From the NCBI RefSeq assembly GCF_003201955.1, contig NZ_QJJM01000004.1:1-64000 (forward strand): a DNA stretch of 64,000 bases, in the 5' to 3' direction. The notes under the pieces are model-generated. The model was not told where the DNA came from, ran no database searches, and was given only the letters and a program-made list of their open reading frames with translations. The position numbers were made by a program, and so were the translations under genes. Of this stretch, positions 35,956 through 45,137 are shown piece after piece (within the stretch, counting starts at the first letter, position 1; each line of letters opens with the position of its first letter). The stretch is from Blastomonas natatoria (GTDB lineage: Bacteria; Pseudomonadota; Alphaproteobacteria; Sphingomonadales; Sphingomonadaceae).

Positions 35956-37353
35956 CTAGCCGAGCTGCTGGACCAGATATTCCAGATTTTCCGGCGGGGC
36001 CTGCCAGGTCGCCCCGAACAGCCCATCCGGCCCGAACAAGGCTGCAGCCATTGAGCCTGCGCCATGGCGCTGCCAGAGCGCCGCCAACTGTGCGGCCTGC
36101 GGATCGTCGACGACGCGCACATCGCCGCGCACGTGCCGCATCCAGGCGGCGAGCGCCTGCAGTGTGGCCGGGCTCGATCGGCCTGCGGCCTGATTGATCG
36201 CCAGCGGCTCGAGCCAGCGCTGCGGGATCTTCTGCGATCCATCCATCGCGATCTGCATCAGCTTGTGCTGCAATGCGCTGTTGGCGAAACGATCGAGCAG
36301 CTGGTCGGCATAGGCTGTCGTGTCGATGCCGCTCGCCTGATCCAGCGTGGCGGCGGCTTCCTGCCGCATGATCGTCTCGATCACCGAGCGGATGGCGGGA
36401 TCGGCCACGACCTGATGGACATATTCGTGCCCCGCATCGAGCCCGAGATAGGCCAGGGCCGAATGCGCGCCGTTGAGCATCCGCAGCTTTGCCGCCTCGT
36501 ACGGGCGCACGTCCTCGACCAGCTGTGCGCCCACCGTCTCCCAGCGCGGACGCGGCCCGGCAAAGTCATCCTCGATCACCCATTGGGTGAACGGCTCGGT
36601 GATGATCGCGCCTTTGTCCTCAAGGCCGATCTGCCCGGCCACCCAGGCCCGGTCTTCGGCCGTCATCGCTGGCACGATGCGGTCGACCATCGTGCCGGGG
36701 CAGCGGCAATGCTGCGCGAACCAGTCGGCCAGCGCCGGGTCGGTGGCCGTGAGATAGCTGCGCATCAGCGTGCCCAGCTGGCGGCCATTGTCGGCAAGAT
36801 TGTCGCAGCTGAGCAAGGTCAGGCCGGGCAGACCCGCCGCCTTGCGCCGGGCCAGGCCTGCAGCGACGAAGCCGTAGATGGTGCGCGGAACGCCGCCCGA
36901 CAGATCGGCCGCCAGCGCGGCATTGTCGGTGTCCAGCGTTCCGTCGGCGCGGCGGACATAGCCCTTTTCGGTGACGGTGAAGCTGACGATATGCGTGCTC
37001 GCGCTGGCAATGGCGTCGATCACCGCTCCGGGGTTTTCGGGCGCGACGAGAACGCTCGCTACCGATCCGATCAGCCTTGCCGATACCGTGTCGGACGACC
37101 GCTCGATCAGGGTATAGAACCCGTTCTGCGGGTTCAGTTGCTGCGCCACATCCGCCGATCGCAGCGACACGCCGATGATGCGCCAGTCAGCATCGCCCGC
37201 CGCCATCGCAGCGTCGGTATAGGCCGCCTGATGCGCCCGGTGGAACGCGCCGATGCCGAAATGGACGATGGCACAGGCCTGCGCCGCCCGGTCATAACCG
37301 GGGCGTTCGACACTCGCGGAAAGCTGCGCCGCCGTCTCGCAGGTGAGCCTCAC
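35956..37353 (-). CDS. uxuB: D-mannonate oxidoreductase (fructuronate reductase), mannitol dehydrogenase family
   Basis: Encodes 465 residues with a dinucleotide-binding start FGIGAFHRAHQA, the CDNLADNG motif, KGAIITEPFTQWVIED and the catalytic lysine region KLRMLNGAHSALAYLG, all typical of long-chain mannitol dehydrogenases of the UxuB/UxaB branch. It should reduce D-fructuronate to D-mannonate with NADH. The GTG start overlaps the uxaC stop by 4 nt, and the pathway partners UxaC and ManD are adjacent, which supports fructuronate rather than mannitol or tagaturonate as substrate. A hairpin terminator lies just after the stop. Confidence 0.88.
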   Translation of the reverse strand: MRLTCETAAQLSASVERPGYDRAAQACAIVHFGIGAFHRAHQAAYTDAAMAAGDADWRIIGVSLRSADVAQQLNPQNGFYTLIERSSDTVSARLIGSVASVLVAPENPGAVIDAIASASTHIVSFTVTEKGYVRRADGTLDTDNAALAADLSGGVPRTIYGFVAAGLARRKAAGLPGLTLLSCDNLADNGRQLGTLMRSYLTATDPALADWFAQHCRCPGTMVDRIVPAMTAEDRAWVAGQIGLEDKGAIITEPFTQWVIEDDFAGPRPRWETVGAQLVEDVRPYEAAKLRMLNGAHSALAYLGLDAGHEYVHQVVADPAIRSVIETIMRQEAAATLDQASGIDTTAYADQLLDRFANSALQHKLMQIAMDGSQKIPQRWLEPLAINQAAGRSSPATLQALAAWMRHVRGDVRVVDDPQAAQLAALWQRHGAGSMAAALFGPDGLFGATWQAPPENLEYLVQQLG

Positions 37354-38771
37354 AGCCTGTATGCCTTTTTCGCAAGGGTATAGCTCAGGTCGTGCGCCAG
37401 CTCGGCCGCTTCCCATTCCTCGATGCGGTGCTCGGCGACCAGTTGCGCCAGGAAGCCGCAATCGATCCGCCGCGCGACATCGTGCCGCGCCGGGATGGAC
37501 AGAAATGCGCGGGTGTCGTCGTTGAAGCCGACGGTGTTGTAGAAACCGGCCGTCTCGGTCATCGCATGGCGGAAGCGGCGCATGCCTTCGGGACTGTCGT
37601 GGAACCACCAGGCAGGCCCCAGCTTGAGCGCAGGATAATGACCCGCCAGCGGAGCCAGTTCGCGCGCATAGACCGATTCATCCAGCGTGAAGAGGATGAT
37701 CGTGAGATCAGGATTGTTGCCGTGCCTGGCGAGAAGCGGACGCAACGCGTTCACGAAATCGGTGCGGCTGGGCATGTCGGCGCCCTTGTCGCGCCCGAAC
37801 CGGGCGAAGACTGCGGGGTTGTGGTTGCGGAAAGCACCGGGATGGATCTGCATCACCAGCCCATCCTCGGCGCTCATCGTCGCCATTTCGGTGAGCATCT
37901 GCGCGCGGAACAGCTCTGCCTCGCCCGGTGTGACATCGGGGCGGATCACACGGGCGAACAGCGCTTCGGCTTCATCTCGCGGCAGGTCTGCGGTCTGCGC
38001 GGTCGGATGACCGTGGTCGGTAGAGGTGGCGCCGTTCTGCGCGAAGAAGGCGCGGCGCTTGCGGTGTGCGGCCAGATAGCCGGACCAGTTGAACACATCC
38101 TCGCCGGTCAGCTCGCCGAACCGCGTCAGATTGTCGAGAAAGCCCTCGAATTCCGGATCGATCACCGGATCGGGCCGATAAGCCGTCAGCACCCTGCCCT
38201 GCCAGCCGCTCGCCGCAATGGCCTGGTGATGTTCGAGCGTATCGAGCGGCGATTCGGTGGTGGTGATGACCTCGATGCCGAAGCGATCGAACAGCGCGCG
38301 CGGGCGAAATGCAGGCGTCGCGAGCTGCGCAGTGATATGGTCGTAATAATGGTCCGCCGTGCCGGCATCGAGCTGAACGTCGATGCCGAACGCTTCGGCA
38401 AACACCCAGTCGAGCCACATGCGCGAAGGCGTGCCGCGGAACAGATGATAATGGTTCGCCAGAATGCGCCACGCCTCGCGCGGGTCGACCGCAGGTGCAC
38501 TTGTTCCAGACACCGGTGTCAGCCCAAGAGACTCCAGCGAAATGCCCTGGCTGTAGAGCATGCGGAACACATAATGGTCCGGCTGCAGCAGCAGCGCGGT
38601 CGCGTTCTCGAACGGCGCATCGCTGGCAAACCAGGCAGGATCGGTATGGCCGTGCGGGCTGATGATCGGCAGATCGCGGACCGCAGCATAGAGCCGCCGC
38701 GTGATGCTGCGAACCTCGGGATCGACCGGAAAGAGGCGGTCGGGGTGAAGCTGTAATAGTCGTGTCGTCAT
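37350..38771 (-). CDS. uxaC: Glucuronate isomerase
   Basis: Encodes 473 residues of the uronate isomerase family: opening LQLHPDRLFPVDP, the metal-binding ISPHGHTDPAWF, ANHYHLFRGTPSRMWLDWVF, TTTESPLDTLEHH, and the C-terminal LGPAWWFHDSPEGM and GFNDDTRAFLSIPARHD. It interconverts D-glucuronate and D-fructuronate (and galacturonate/tagaturonate). It lies between the GntR regulator, whose stop is one base before its ATG, and uxuB, with which it overlaps. The three minus-strand genes form one transcript facing away from manD and kdgK. Confidence 0.95.
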   Translation of the reverse strand: MTTRLLQLHPDRLFPVDPEVRSITRRLYAAVRDLPIISPHGHTDPAWFASDAPFENATALLLQPDHYVFRMLYSQGISLESLGLTPVSGTSAPAVDPREAWRILANHYHLFRGTPSRMWLDWVFAEAFGIDVQLDAGTADHYYDHITAQLATPAFRPRALFDRFGIEVITTTESPLDTLEHHQAIAASGWQGRVLTAYRPDPVIDPEFEGFLDNLTRFGELTGEDVFNWSGYLAAHRKRRAFFAQNGATSTDHGHPTAQTADLPRDEAEALFARVIRPDVTPGEAELFRAQMLTEMATMSAEDGLVMQIHPGAFRNHNPAVFARFGRDKGADMPSRTDFVNALRPLLARHGNNPDLTIILFTLDESVYARELAPLAGHYPALKLGPAWWFHDSPEGMRRFRHAMTETAGFYNTVGFNDDTRAFLSIPARHDVARRIDCGFLAQLVAEHRIEEWEAAELAHDLSYTLAKKAYRL

Positions 38772-38772
38772 G

Positions 38773-39558
38773 TCAGAGTTGCGCTGCCCTTGCATAGCGT
38801 TCGCGGGTGGAGGCGACGTTGCGCCTCGCGGCCTCAATAGCCTCTTCTTCGGTGGCGAACAGCAGGTGATTGATAACGGCGGACATATGGCCGCGCATCG
38901 CGGCGCGGGCGGCGGCCGGATCGCGCGCCTTGAGCGCATCCAGCACGGCCTTGTGCTCCTCGACGACCGGCTGGACATTGGCGGTCCGCGCCTTTTCGAG
39001 CAGCAGCGCGCAATTGGGCGAGGTCGAACGCAGCCGCCACATTTCCTCGATCTGGTTGCGGATCACCGCATTGCGGGTCGCGGTGGCGATCAGCATGTGA
39101 AAGGCATAATCGGCATTGGTGCTGCCGCCGGGCAGACGGTTTTCCTGCTCGATCTCGGCGACAAGTTGCTCGAGTTCGGCCAGTTCGTCCTCGCGAATAT
39201 GCACGGCCGCCAGCGCTGCCGCCTCGCCTTCGATCAGCAGCCGCGCCTCCATCAGCTCGAATGCCGTCACGGTGAAGCCGGGGGCATCGGACTCGCCGGG
39301 CAGCTTGCGCACATAGGCGCCCGAGCCGATGCGGACCTCGATCAACCCCTGCACTTCCAGCGCGATCATCGCCTCGCGCACGGCGGGACGCGAGACATTG
39401 TACTGCACGGAAAGCTCGCGTTCGGCCGGCAGGCGATCGCCCACCGCATAACGCCCGGCAACCAGATCGGAAAACAGGTCCTTCGCCAGTTTCTGATAGA
39501 GCCGCTCGGGCGGCAGCGCGGGTTCGATGGCGGGTGCGTTTTTCCTGGGTCGCGCCAT
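38773..39558 (-). CDS. GntR/FadR-type (FCD) regulator of uronate genes
   Basis: Encodes 261 residues: an N-terminal winged helix (YQKLAKDLFSDLVAGRYAVGDRLPAERELSVQYNVSRPAVREAM) is followed by an FCD ligand domain with DYAFHMLIATATRNAVI and EEHKAVLDALKARDPAAARAAMRGH, whose histidines and aspartate bind a metal-coordinated ligand. The ATG is preceded by AGGAG. It heads the uxaC-uxuB transcript and diverges from manD-kdgK. FCD regulators of this branch (UxuR, ExuR) sense uronates or their products. TTGGT-N3-ACCAA-type sites upstream of manD and of the glycosidase gene are its likely operators. Confidence 0.9.
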   Translation of the reverse strand: MARPRKNAPAIEPALPPERLYQKLAKDLFSDLVAGRYAVGDRLPAERELSVQYNVSRPAVREAMIALEVQGLIEVRIGSGAYVRKLPGESDAPGFTVTAFELMEARLLIEGEAAALAAVHIREDELAELEQLVAEIEQENRLPGGSTNADYAFHMLIATATRNAVIRNQIEEMWRLRSTSPNCALLLEKARTANVQPVVEEHKAVLDALKARDPAAARAAMRGHMSAVINHLLFATEEEAIEAARRNVASTRERYARAAQL

Positions 39559-39744
39559 GCGCTGCTGCTCCTGATCAAAGGCCTGACCAATTGCTGGCAA
39601 CCGGCCACCGCCATCCATGCCACAGCCCCGGCTGGATCGACAATGCCTAATGCGCCGCGCGATGATCGGCTGAGGGTCGCGAACCGGAGCCGGGGTGATG
39701 GAGCCGACGAGCGGAATGATCAGCTTCAAGACAGGTTTTCTAAA

Positions 39745-39757
39745 TAGGTATTACCAA
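39745..39757. promoter_or_regulatory. Candidate GntR operator upstream of manD
   Basis: On the plus strand TAGGT-ATT-ACCAA; read on the minus strand TTGGT-AAT-ACCTA. It matches 9 of 10 arm positions of TTGGT-N3-ACCAA and the FCD-GntR consensus TNGTNNNACNA. A repeated half site, TTACCAAT, occurs 32 nt further on (39784-39791), between this site and the manD start. Confidence 0.55.
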
Positions 39758-39829
39758 TTCTGTTGCAATTGATGTCCGGGGCGTTACCAATGGCCCGAGA
39801 TGTTGACCAGCAGGGGAGAGGCGTATCTC

Positions 39830-41038
39830 ATGAAGATACAATCGGCCAAGGTGATCGTGACGTGTCCCGGGCGCAATTTCGTGACGCTCAAGATCGAGAC
39901 CGATCAGGGGGTGTACGGCATTGGCGATGCGACGCTGAACGGACGCGAGCTTTCGGTCGTCTCCTATCTGGAAGACCATGTCATCCCCTGCCTGATCGGC
40001 ATGGACCCGCAGCGGATCGAGGATATCTGGCAATATCTCTATCGCGGTGCCTATTGGCGGCGCGGGCCGGTGACGATGCGCGCGATCGCTGCGGTCGACA
40101 TGGCGCTGTGGGACATCAAGGCCAAGCTGGCGGGGATGCCACTCTACCAGTTGCTCGGCGGGCGGAGCCGAGACGGCGTGATGGTCTATGGCCATGCCAA
40201 TGGCAGCGATATTGCCGAAACCGTCGAGGCGGTCGGCCAGTATATCGACATGGGCTACAAGGCGATCCGCGCGCAGACCGGCGTGCCGGGCATCAAGGAC
40301 GCCTATGGGGTCGGGCGCGGCAAGCTGTACTATGAACCGGCGGATGCCGCCCTGCCCTCGGTCACCGGCTGGGACACGCGCAAGGCACTGAACTATGTGC
40401 CGAAACTGTTCGAGGAATTGCGCAAGACCTATGGCTTCGACCATCATCTGCTGCACGATGGCCATCATCGCTATACCCCGCAGGAGGCGGCAAATCTGGG
40501 CAAGATGCTCGAGCCCTATCAGCTGTTCTGGCTGGAGGACTGCACGCCGGCCGAAAACCAGGAAGCGTTCAGGCTGGTGCGCCAGCACACCGTCACCCCG
40601 CTGGCTGTGGGCGAAATCTTCAACACGATCTGGGATTGCAAGGACCTGATCCAGAACCAGCTGATCGACTATATCCGCGCGACCGTGGTCGGCGCAGGAG
40701 GGCTGACGCATCTGCGCCGCATCGCCGATTTCGCCAGCCTGTACCAGGTGCGCACCGGCTGCCATGGCGCGACCGATCTGTCGCCGGTGACGATGGGATG
40801 TGCGCTCCATTTCGACACCTGGGTGCCCAATTTCGGCATACAGGAATATATGCGCCATACCGAAGCCACGGACGAGGTCTTCCCGCACGACTACCGGTTC
40901 GAGGCGGGGCTGATGTATTGCGGCGAGACGCCCGGCCACGGCGTCGATATCGACGAAGCACTCGCTCAGAAATATCCCTACAAGCCTGCCTATCTGCCCG
41001 TCGCGCGGCTCGAGGACGGGACGATGTGGAACTGGTGA
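39830..41038 (+). CDS. manD: D-mannonate dehydratase (ManD, enolase superfamily)
   Basis: Encodes 402 residues of the enolase superfamily. The catalytic Tyr159 and His212 and the metal ligands Asp210, Glu236 and Glu262 occupy exactly the positions known from the characterised Novosphingobium aromaticivorans ManD. The enzyme dehydrates D-mannonate to 2-keto-3-deoxygluconate. I chose the ATG at MKIQSAK, with GGGAGAGG upstream, because it gives that numbering; an ATG 30 nt upstream is in frame but gives a non-family extension. It is followed 4 nt later by kdgK, and a candidate operator lies about 75 nt upstream. Confidence 0.96.
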   Translation: MKIQSAKVIVTCPGRNFVTLKIETDQGVYGIGDATLNGRELSVVSYLEDHVIPCLIGMDPQRIEDIWQYLYRGAYWRRGPVTMRAIAAVDMALWDIKAKLAGMPLYQLLGGRSRDGVMVYGHANGSDIAETVEAVGQYIDMGYKAIRAQTGVPGIKDAYGVGRGKLYYEPADAALPSVTGWDTRKALNYVPKLFEELRKTYGFDHHLLHDGHHRYTPQEAANLGKMLEPYQLFWLEDCTPAENQEAFRLVRQHTVTPLAVGEIFNTIWDCKDLIQNQLIDYIRATVVGAGGLTHLRRIADFASLYQVRTGCHGATDLSPVTMGCALHFDTWVPNFGIQEYMRHTEATDEVFPHDYRFEAGLMYCGETPGHGVDIDEALAQKYPYKPAYLPVARLEDGTMWNW

Positions 41039-41042
41039 GGCG

Positions 41043-41927
41043 ATGCGCATCGTCCTGATCGGCGAGGCCATGCTGGAGCTGAGCCAGCGGGGCGAGCATT
41101 GGCATATGGGCCATGGAGGCGACACGCTGAACACCGCGCTGCATCTGGCGCGGGCCGGGCATGATGTCGGCTTTCTGACCGCCCTGGGCAGCGATCCGTT
41201 GAGCGCCGGATTGATCGACCGCTGGCGCGCAGAGGGGCTGGACACCGCGCTGGTGCTCCACCACCCCGACCGCTCGACCGGGCTGTATGCCATCAGCACC
41301 GATGATCGCGGCGAGCGCAGCTTTGCCTATTGGCGCGACCAGAGCGCTGCGCGCGCGATGTTTGCGCTGCCCGATGCGGCAAGGGCACTGGATCAGGCCG
41401 CGCAGGCCGACATGATTGCGTTTTCGCTCATCACCCTGGCCATTCTGCCACCCCAGGGCCGCGAGGCGCTTTACGCGCTCGCCCGTTCGGTGCGCCAGCG
41501 CGGCGGACAGGTGGCGTTCGATGGCAATTACCGCGCCAGGCTTTGGGCGGATGGCGCAGAGGCCCTCGAGGAGCGCGACCATGCCATCGCGCTCGCCACG
41601 CTCGGCCTGCCGACGCTCGACGACGAAGTGCTGCTGTCCGGCGAAACCGACGCGGACGCGGTCGCCGCGCATTGGCAGGCGCTGGGCTGTAGCGAGACCG
41701 TGGTCAAGCTGGGCGAACGCGGATGCCGCCTTGCCGATGGCGCGATCGCCGCGCCCCCCGAGATACTCGACCCGGTGGATACCAGCGGGGCTGGCGATGC
41801 CTTCAATGCGGGCTATCTGGGCGCACGGATGAAGGGAGCGACGCCGGTCGAAGCGGCGCAGGCCGGGCATGTGCTCGCCGGGTGGACCGTCATGCGGCCC
41901 GGCGCGATCCCCGACCGCGATCCCTGA
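41043..41927 (+). CDS. kdgK: 2-keto-3-deoxygluconate kinase (PfkB family)
   Basis: Encodes 294 residues of the PfkB sugar kinase fold: IGEAMLELSQ at the start, GGDTLNTALHLARAG as substrate loop, and DTSGAGDAFNAGYLGAR as the PfkB signature 2 with the catalytic aspartate. Given the uronate neighbours it should phosphorylate 2-keto-3-deoxygluconate to 2-keto-3-deoxy-6-phosphogluconate, which is then split by the Entner-Doudoroff aldolase encoded elsewhere. It starts 4 nt after manD. Its last 38 nt overlap the end of the convergent transporter gene. Confidence 0.92.
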   Translation: MRIVLIGEAMLELSQRGEHWHMGHGGDTLNTALHLARAGHDVGFLTALGSDPLSAGLIDRWRAEGLDTALVLHHPDRSTGLYAISTDDRGERSFAYWRDQSAARAMFALPDAARALDQAAQADMIAFSLITLAILPPQGREALYALARSVRQRGGQVAFDGNYRARLWADGAEALEERDHAIALATLGLPTLDDEVLLSGETDADAVAAHWQALGCSETVVKLGERGCRLADGAIAAPPEILDPVDTSGAGDAFNAGYLGARMKGATPVEAAQAGHVLAGWTVMRPGAIPDRDP

Positions 41928-43155
41928 GCAGCGCCCAAAGCACTGCCGCGGCGAGCAGATCGAGGCCGGCCAGCGCGACGAACAGCGGATCATAACCGAA
42001 ACTGTCTGCGCTCTGCCCGATCAGCAGCGTGAACAGCATGCCGCCGATCCAGGCCGACGTTCCCGCCATGCCGCTTGCGGTTCCCACGGTCTTCTTGTCG
42101 AACACGTCGGCGCACAGCGTGATCAGCGCGCCATTGAGCATCTGGTGCGCAAATCCGCCGATGCAGAACAGCGCGATCGCCATTCCGGGCGACGTTGCCA
42201 GGCCGATGCACGCCGGGCCGACCATGCACAGGGCGCCGATCGTCATCGTGATCTTGCGGCTGGCCAGCAAGCCCGCCCCGCGCTGCATCAGCCAGCCTGG
42301 GAGCAGCCCCGCCGCGAGGCTGCCGAAATCGGCTGCAAGGAATGGCAGCCACGCCCAGAGCGCGATTGCCTTGAGATCGAGATTCCAGGCCGAGACCAGA
42401 TAGAGCGGGATGAAGAAGTTGAACGTCTGCCATGCCGGTTCGGACAGGAAACGCGGCGTCGCGATGGCCCAGAAAGATCGGCTGCGCAGCACGTCGCGCT
42501 TGGTCGCCGGCTTGGCCATGACATCGTCGGCACGTCCTGCCTCGATCAGGTCGCGCTCGCCCTGCGAAAGCCGGGGGTGGTCGGCCGGGTCGCGATAGCC
42601 GAACCACCACAGGCCCGCCCAGACCAGGCTGAGCACGCCGGTGACGATGAAGGCGGCTTCCCAGTTCCAGGCGAGGATGCAGAAAGCGACCAAAGGCGGC
42701 GCAATCATGTTGCCGACACTGGTGCCCATCTGGAACAGGCTGGTGGCGAGCGACCGTTCGCGCGGCGGGAACCAGGTCGCGACGGTCTTGGCCCCGGCCG
42801 GGATCGCCGCCGCCTCGGTCGCACCGAGCAAGGTACGAAAGAATGCAAGGCTCTGCCAGCCAGTGGCAAAGGCATGCGCCATGTTCGAAAGCGCCCAGCC
42901 GATCGCGAACAGGAAGAAGCCGAGCCGCGTGCCCAGCGCATCGAGCACCGTGCCCGCCACGGTCTGCATCACGGTATAGCTCGCCTGAAACGCGAGCACG
43001 ACCCAGCTATACTGTTCGGTCGTCATCGCAAATTCGGTCTTCAGCGTCGGCGCGGCGACCGAAAGCGTCGAGCGCGCGAGATAGTTCAGGATCGTCCCCA
43101 GCGTCACCAGACCGATGATCCACCAGCGCAAGCGCCCGGCCCGAATTGCATTCAT
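41890..43155 (-). CDS. MFS transporter (hexuronate transporter-like, ACS family)
   Basis: Encodes 421 residues with 12 predicted membrane segments. The opening LRWWIIGLVTLGTILNYLARSTLSVAAPTL, the loop DALGTRLGF and the NWEAAFIVTG region are typical of the anion:cation symporter branch that includes ExuT. Uptake of glucuronate or galacturonate is expected from the surrounding genes. The ATG has AAGGCAAG upstream. A hairpin with a U-tract ends only 15 nt before the start codon, so this gene depends on read-through or on a promoter inside the preceding gene. Confidence 0.88.
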   Translation of the reverse strand: MNAIRAGRLRWWIIGLVTLGTILNYLARSTLSVAAPTLKTEFAMTTEQYSWVVLAFQASYTVMQTVAGTVLDALGTRLGFFLFAIGWALSNMAHAFATGWQSLAFFRTLLGATEAAAIPAGAKTVATWFPPRERSLATSLFQMGTSVGNMIAPPLVAFCILAWNWEAAFIVTGVLSLVWAGLWWFGYRDPADHPRLSQGERDLIEAGRADDVMAKPATKRDVLRSRSFWAIATPRFLSEPAWQTFNFFIPLYLVSAWNLDLKAIALWAWLPFLAADFGSLAAGLLPGWLMQRGAGLLASRKITMTIGALCMVGPACIGLATSPGMAIALFCIGGFAHQMLNGALITLCADVFDKKTVGTASGMAGTSAWIGGMLFTLLIGQSADSFGYDPLFVALAGLDLLAAAVLWALLRDRGRGSRRAA

Positions 43156-43170
43156 CGGCTTGCCTTCAAG

Positions 43171-43199
43171 AAAAAAGGGGCCGGGCACGCGGCCCGGCC
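43171..43199 (-). terminator. Rho-independent terminator/attenuator between sulfatase and MFS genes
   Basis: On the minus strand GGCCGGGC, a 5-nt loop and GCCCGGCC are followed by CC and six T residues. It lies 24 nt after the sulfatase stop. The very short distance to the transporter start suggests that it also sets the level of the downstream gene. Confidence 0.85.
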
Positions 43200-43222
43200 A
43201 AGGGGAGATGATCGGGCATCCG

Positions 43223-45118
43223 TCAATTGCCCGCGGGCGCACCAGCGGCGCGCGGTCTGCCGGTGGGCATGGCGGGACGGAAATTGCCTTCCAGCACCGC
43301 GACCAGATAGCGCGCGGCGCGGATGACATAGTCGTTCTCGTCATCGACGATCGCCTTGATCGCAGGCAAGGCCGGGCGCGCGCGTTCATCAAGCGCATCG
43401 AGCGCGTTGAGCGCCATCAGCCGCTGCTGGAACGGCTTGCCCGAAGCGACAGACTGTTCCAGGACCGCCAAGGCGATGCCCGGATCACCGATATTGCCGA
43501 GCGCTTCGGCGGCGGCGATCCGCACCGCTGGCGACGCATCACGGGCGACAGTCTCGGCCAGCGCGGCTTTGGCAGGCAGCGCTGCCTCGCCCAGAACCAC
43601 CAGCCCGGTCGCCGCCCAATAGCGGATCACCGCATTGCGGTTCCGCAGCAGCGCCGCCAGCCGCCGGGCATTGCGCGCCTCGCCGCGCGCGGCGACCGAC
43701 GCCACCTGCATGATCTGGCGCAGCGGATAGGCCGCCTCGCTGCGCGTCGCTTCATAACCCTCGCCCGGCTCGCCTTCGGGAAGGAAGCCGTTGTCGCGGA
43801 TCGCCAGCATATGTGCATCGAGCGCCTTGCGGAAACGCGCAAGCGTGGCGGCCTGTTTGGCCTCATTCGCCAGATTGGTGAGCTGATAGGGATCGGCCTC
43901 GAGATCGTAGAGCTCCTCGTACGGCTTGCGTCCGAAGAAGCGCGACTGATCGGGCGTCAGCGTCCCGGCGATCCGCGCCTCGTCCCACGACTGATAGCCC
44001 TTGGCGATCCATTCGAACGACGAATAGGCGCCCCAGGGCCGGTGCGGCATGTAGTTGCGGATATAGCGATAACGCCCGTCACAGGCGGTGCGAACCATAT
44101 CGTAACGCTCGTCCATGCGGTCGCGCATGCCGAAGGCATAGGGCGAGCGCTGGCCGACCTCGCTGCCCAGAAAAGCCTGCCCATGCATCTGCGTCGGTTT
44201 TGCCACCCCGGCCAGCGAAAGGAGCGTGGGTGCAAGATCGACCAGGCTCACCGGCTGGGTCACTGTGCTGCCCATCGGCACCGGCGCGAGGTGCTGCCAT
44301 TTGGGCGGGAAATGCGCGATCAGCGCGACGCGCAGGCCTTCTTCGTAACAATAGCGCTTGCTGCGCGGCAGCACCCCGCCATGGTCCGAATAATAGAAGA
44401 CAATGGTGTCTTCGGCGAGCCCGTCCGCCTCCAGCTCCTTCAGCCGCGCGCCAATCTCGCCGTCCATCCGCGCGATCAGGTTGTAATAGCTGGCAAAATC
44501 GGTGCGCATCGCCGGGGTGTCCGGCAGATAGGGCGGAATGCGGACCAGATCGGGCGTAACCGGCCCCTCGACCGGCCTGGGCCCGAACAGCCGCGATTCA
44601 TGCGTGGTCATGTGATTGAACACCGCCATGAAGGGTGCGCCGTCGGGCCGGCCCCGCCAGTGCGCCTTCGCGCTGGACTCGTTCCAGATTCGCTCGGGCT
44701 CGACGTTGCAATTGTAATCGGTCTTGTCGTTGTTGGTGCAGTAATAGCCCAGGCTGCGCAGATATTCGGGATAGGTGCGCATGACCGTCGGCAGGTTCGC
44801 CATCGCGCGCATGTGCTGCGCAGGCGCGTTGCTTTCAGGATGGCAGCCGGTGAGAATCGCGAAGCGCGACGGCGCACATACCGGCGCATTGGCATAGGCG
44901 CGAGCATAGAGAATGCCCTTGGCAGCCAGCGCATCAATGTTGGGCGAATGCGCGATGGGATCGCCATAACAACCCAGGAACGGGCTGTGATCCTCGCTCA
45001 CCAGCCAGAGAATATTGGGCAGCGCCGGGCTCCGCTTGGTGGCGTGCGCGAGTGTCGGCGCGGAGGCCGCCACCCCGCTTGCCGCCAGCGCCTTGATTAG
45101 GCCGCGCCTTGAAACCAT
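43223..45118 (-). CDS. Tat-exported type I sulfatase with C-terminal HEAT-like repeats
   Basis: Encodes 631 residues. A twin-arginine signal (SRRGLIKALAASGVAAS) with an AHA site leads the protein. The sulfatase core has VSEDHSPFLGCYGD (metal site) and CAPSRFAILTG, the C-x-P-S-R signature whose cysteine becomes formylglycine, and FYYSDHGGVLPRSKR. The last 170 residues are alanine-rich repeats (AVRIAAAEALGNIGDPGIAL) resembling HEAT repeats, as in heparan-type sulfatases of the SGSH branch. It lies 19 nt after the family-2 glycosidase gene and ends before a terminator, so the two form one operon. Removal of sulfate from a uronate-containing glycan is inferred. Confidence 0.9.
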   Translation of the reverse strand: MVSRRGLIKALAASGVAASAPTLAHATKRSPALPNILWLVSEDHSPFLGCYGDPIAHSPNIDALAAKGILYARAYANAPVCAPSRFAILTGCHPESNAPAQHMRAMANLPTVMRTYPEYLRSLGYYCTNNDKTDYNCNVEPERIWNESSAKAHWRGRPDGAPFMAVFNHMTTHESRLFGPRPVEGPVTPDLVRIPPYLPDTPAMRTDFASYYNLIARMDGEIGARLKELEADGLAEDTIVFYYSDHGGVLPRSKRYCYEEGLRVALIAHFPPKWQHLAPVPMGSTVTQPVSLVDLAPTLLSLAGVAKPTQMHGQAFLGSEVGQRSPYAFGMRDRMDERYDMVRTACDGRYRYIRNYMPHRPWGAYSSFEWIAKGYQSWDEARIAGTLTPDQSRFFGRKPYEELYDLEADPYQLTNLANEAKQAATLARFRKALDAHMLAIRDNGFLPEGEPGEGYEATRSEAAYPLRQIMQVASVAARGEARNARRLAALLRNRNAVIRYWAATGLVVLGEAALPAKAALAETVARDASPAVRIAAAEALGNIGDPGIALAVLEQSVASGKPFQQRLMALNALDALDERARPALPAIKAIVDDENDYVIRAARYLVAVLEGNFRPAMPTGRPRAAGAPAGN

Positions 45119-45137
45119 GGCCTTGCCCTCCGAACCG

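Noticed and set aside
35956-37353. Reading the dehydrogenase as a mannitol dehydrogenase
   Set aside because: The 4-nt overlap with uxaC and the neighbouring manD and kdgK make fructuronate reductase far more likely.
43115-45100. 661-codon plus-strand frame opposite the sulfatase
   Set aside because: Antisense shadow rich in R, H and Q with no recognisable domain.
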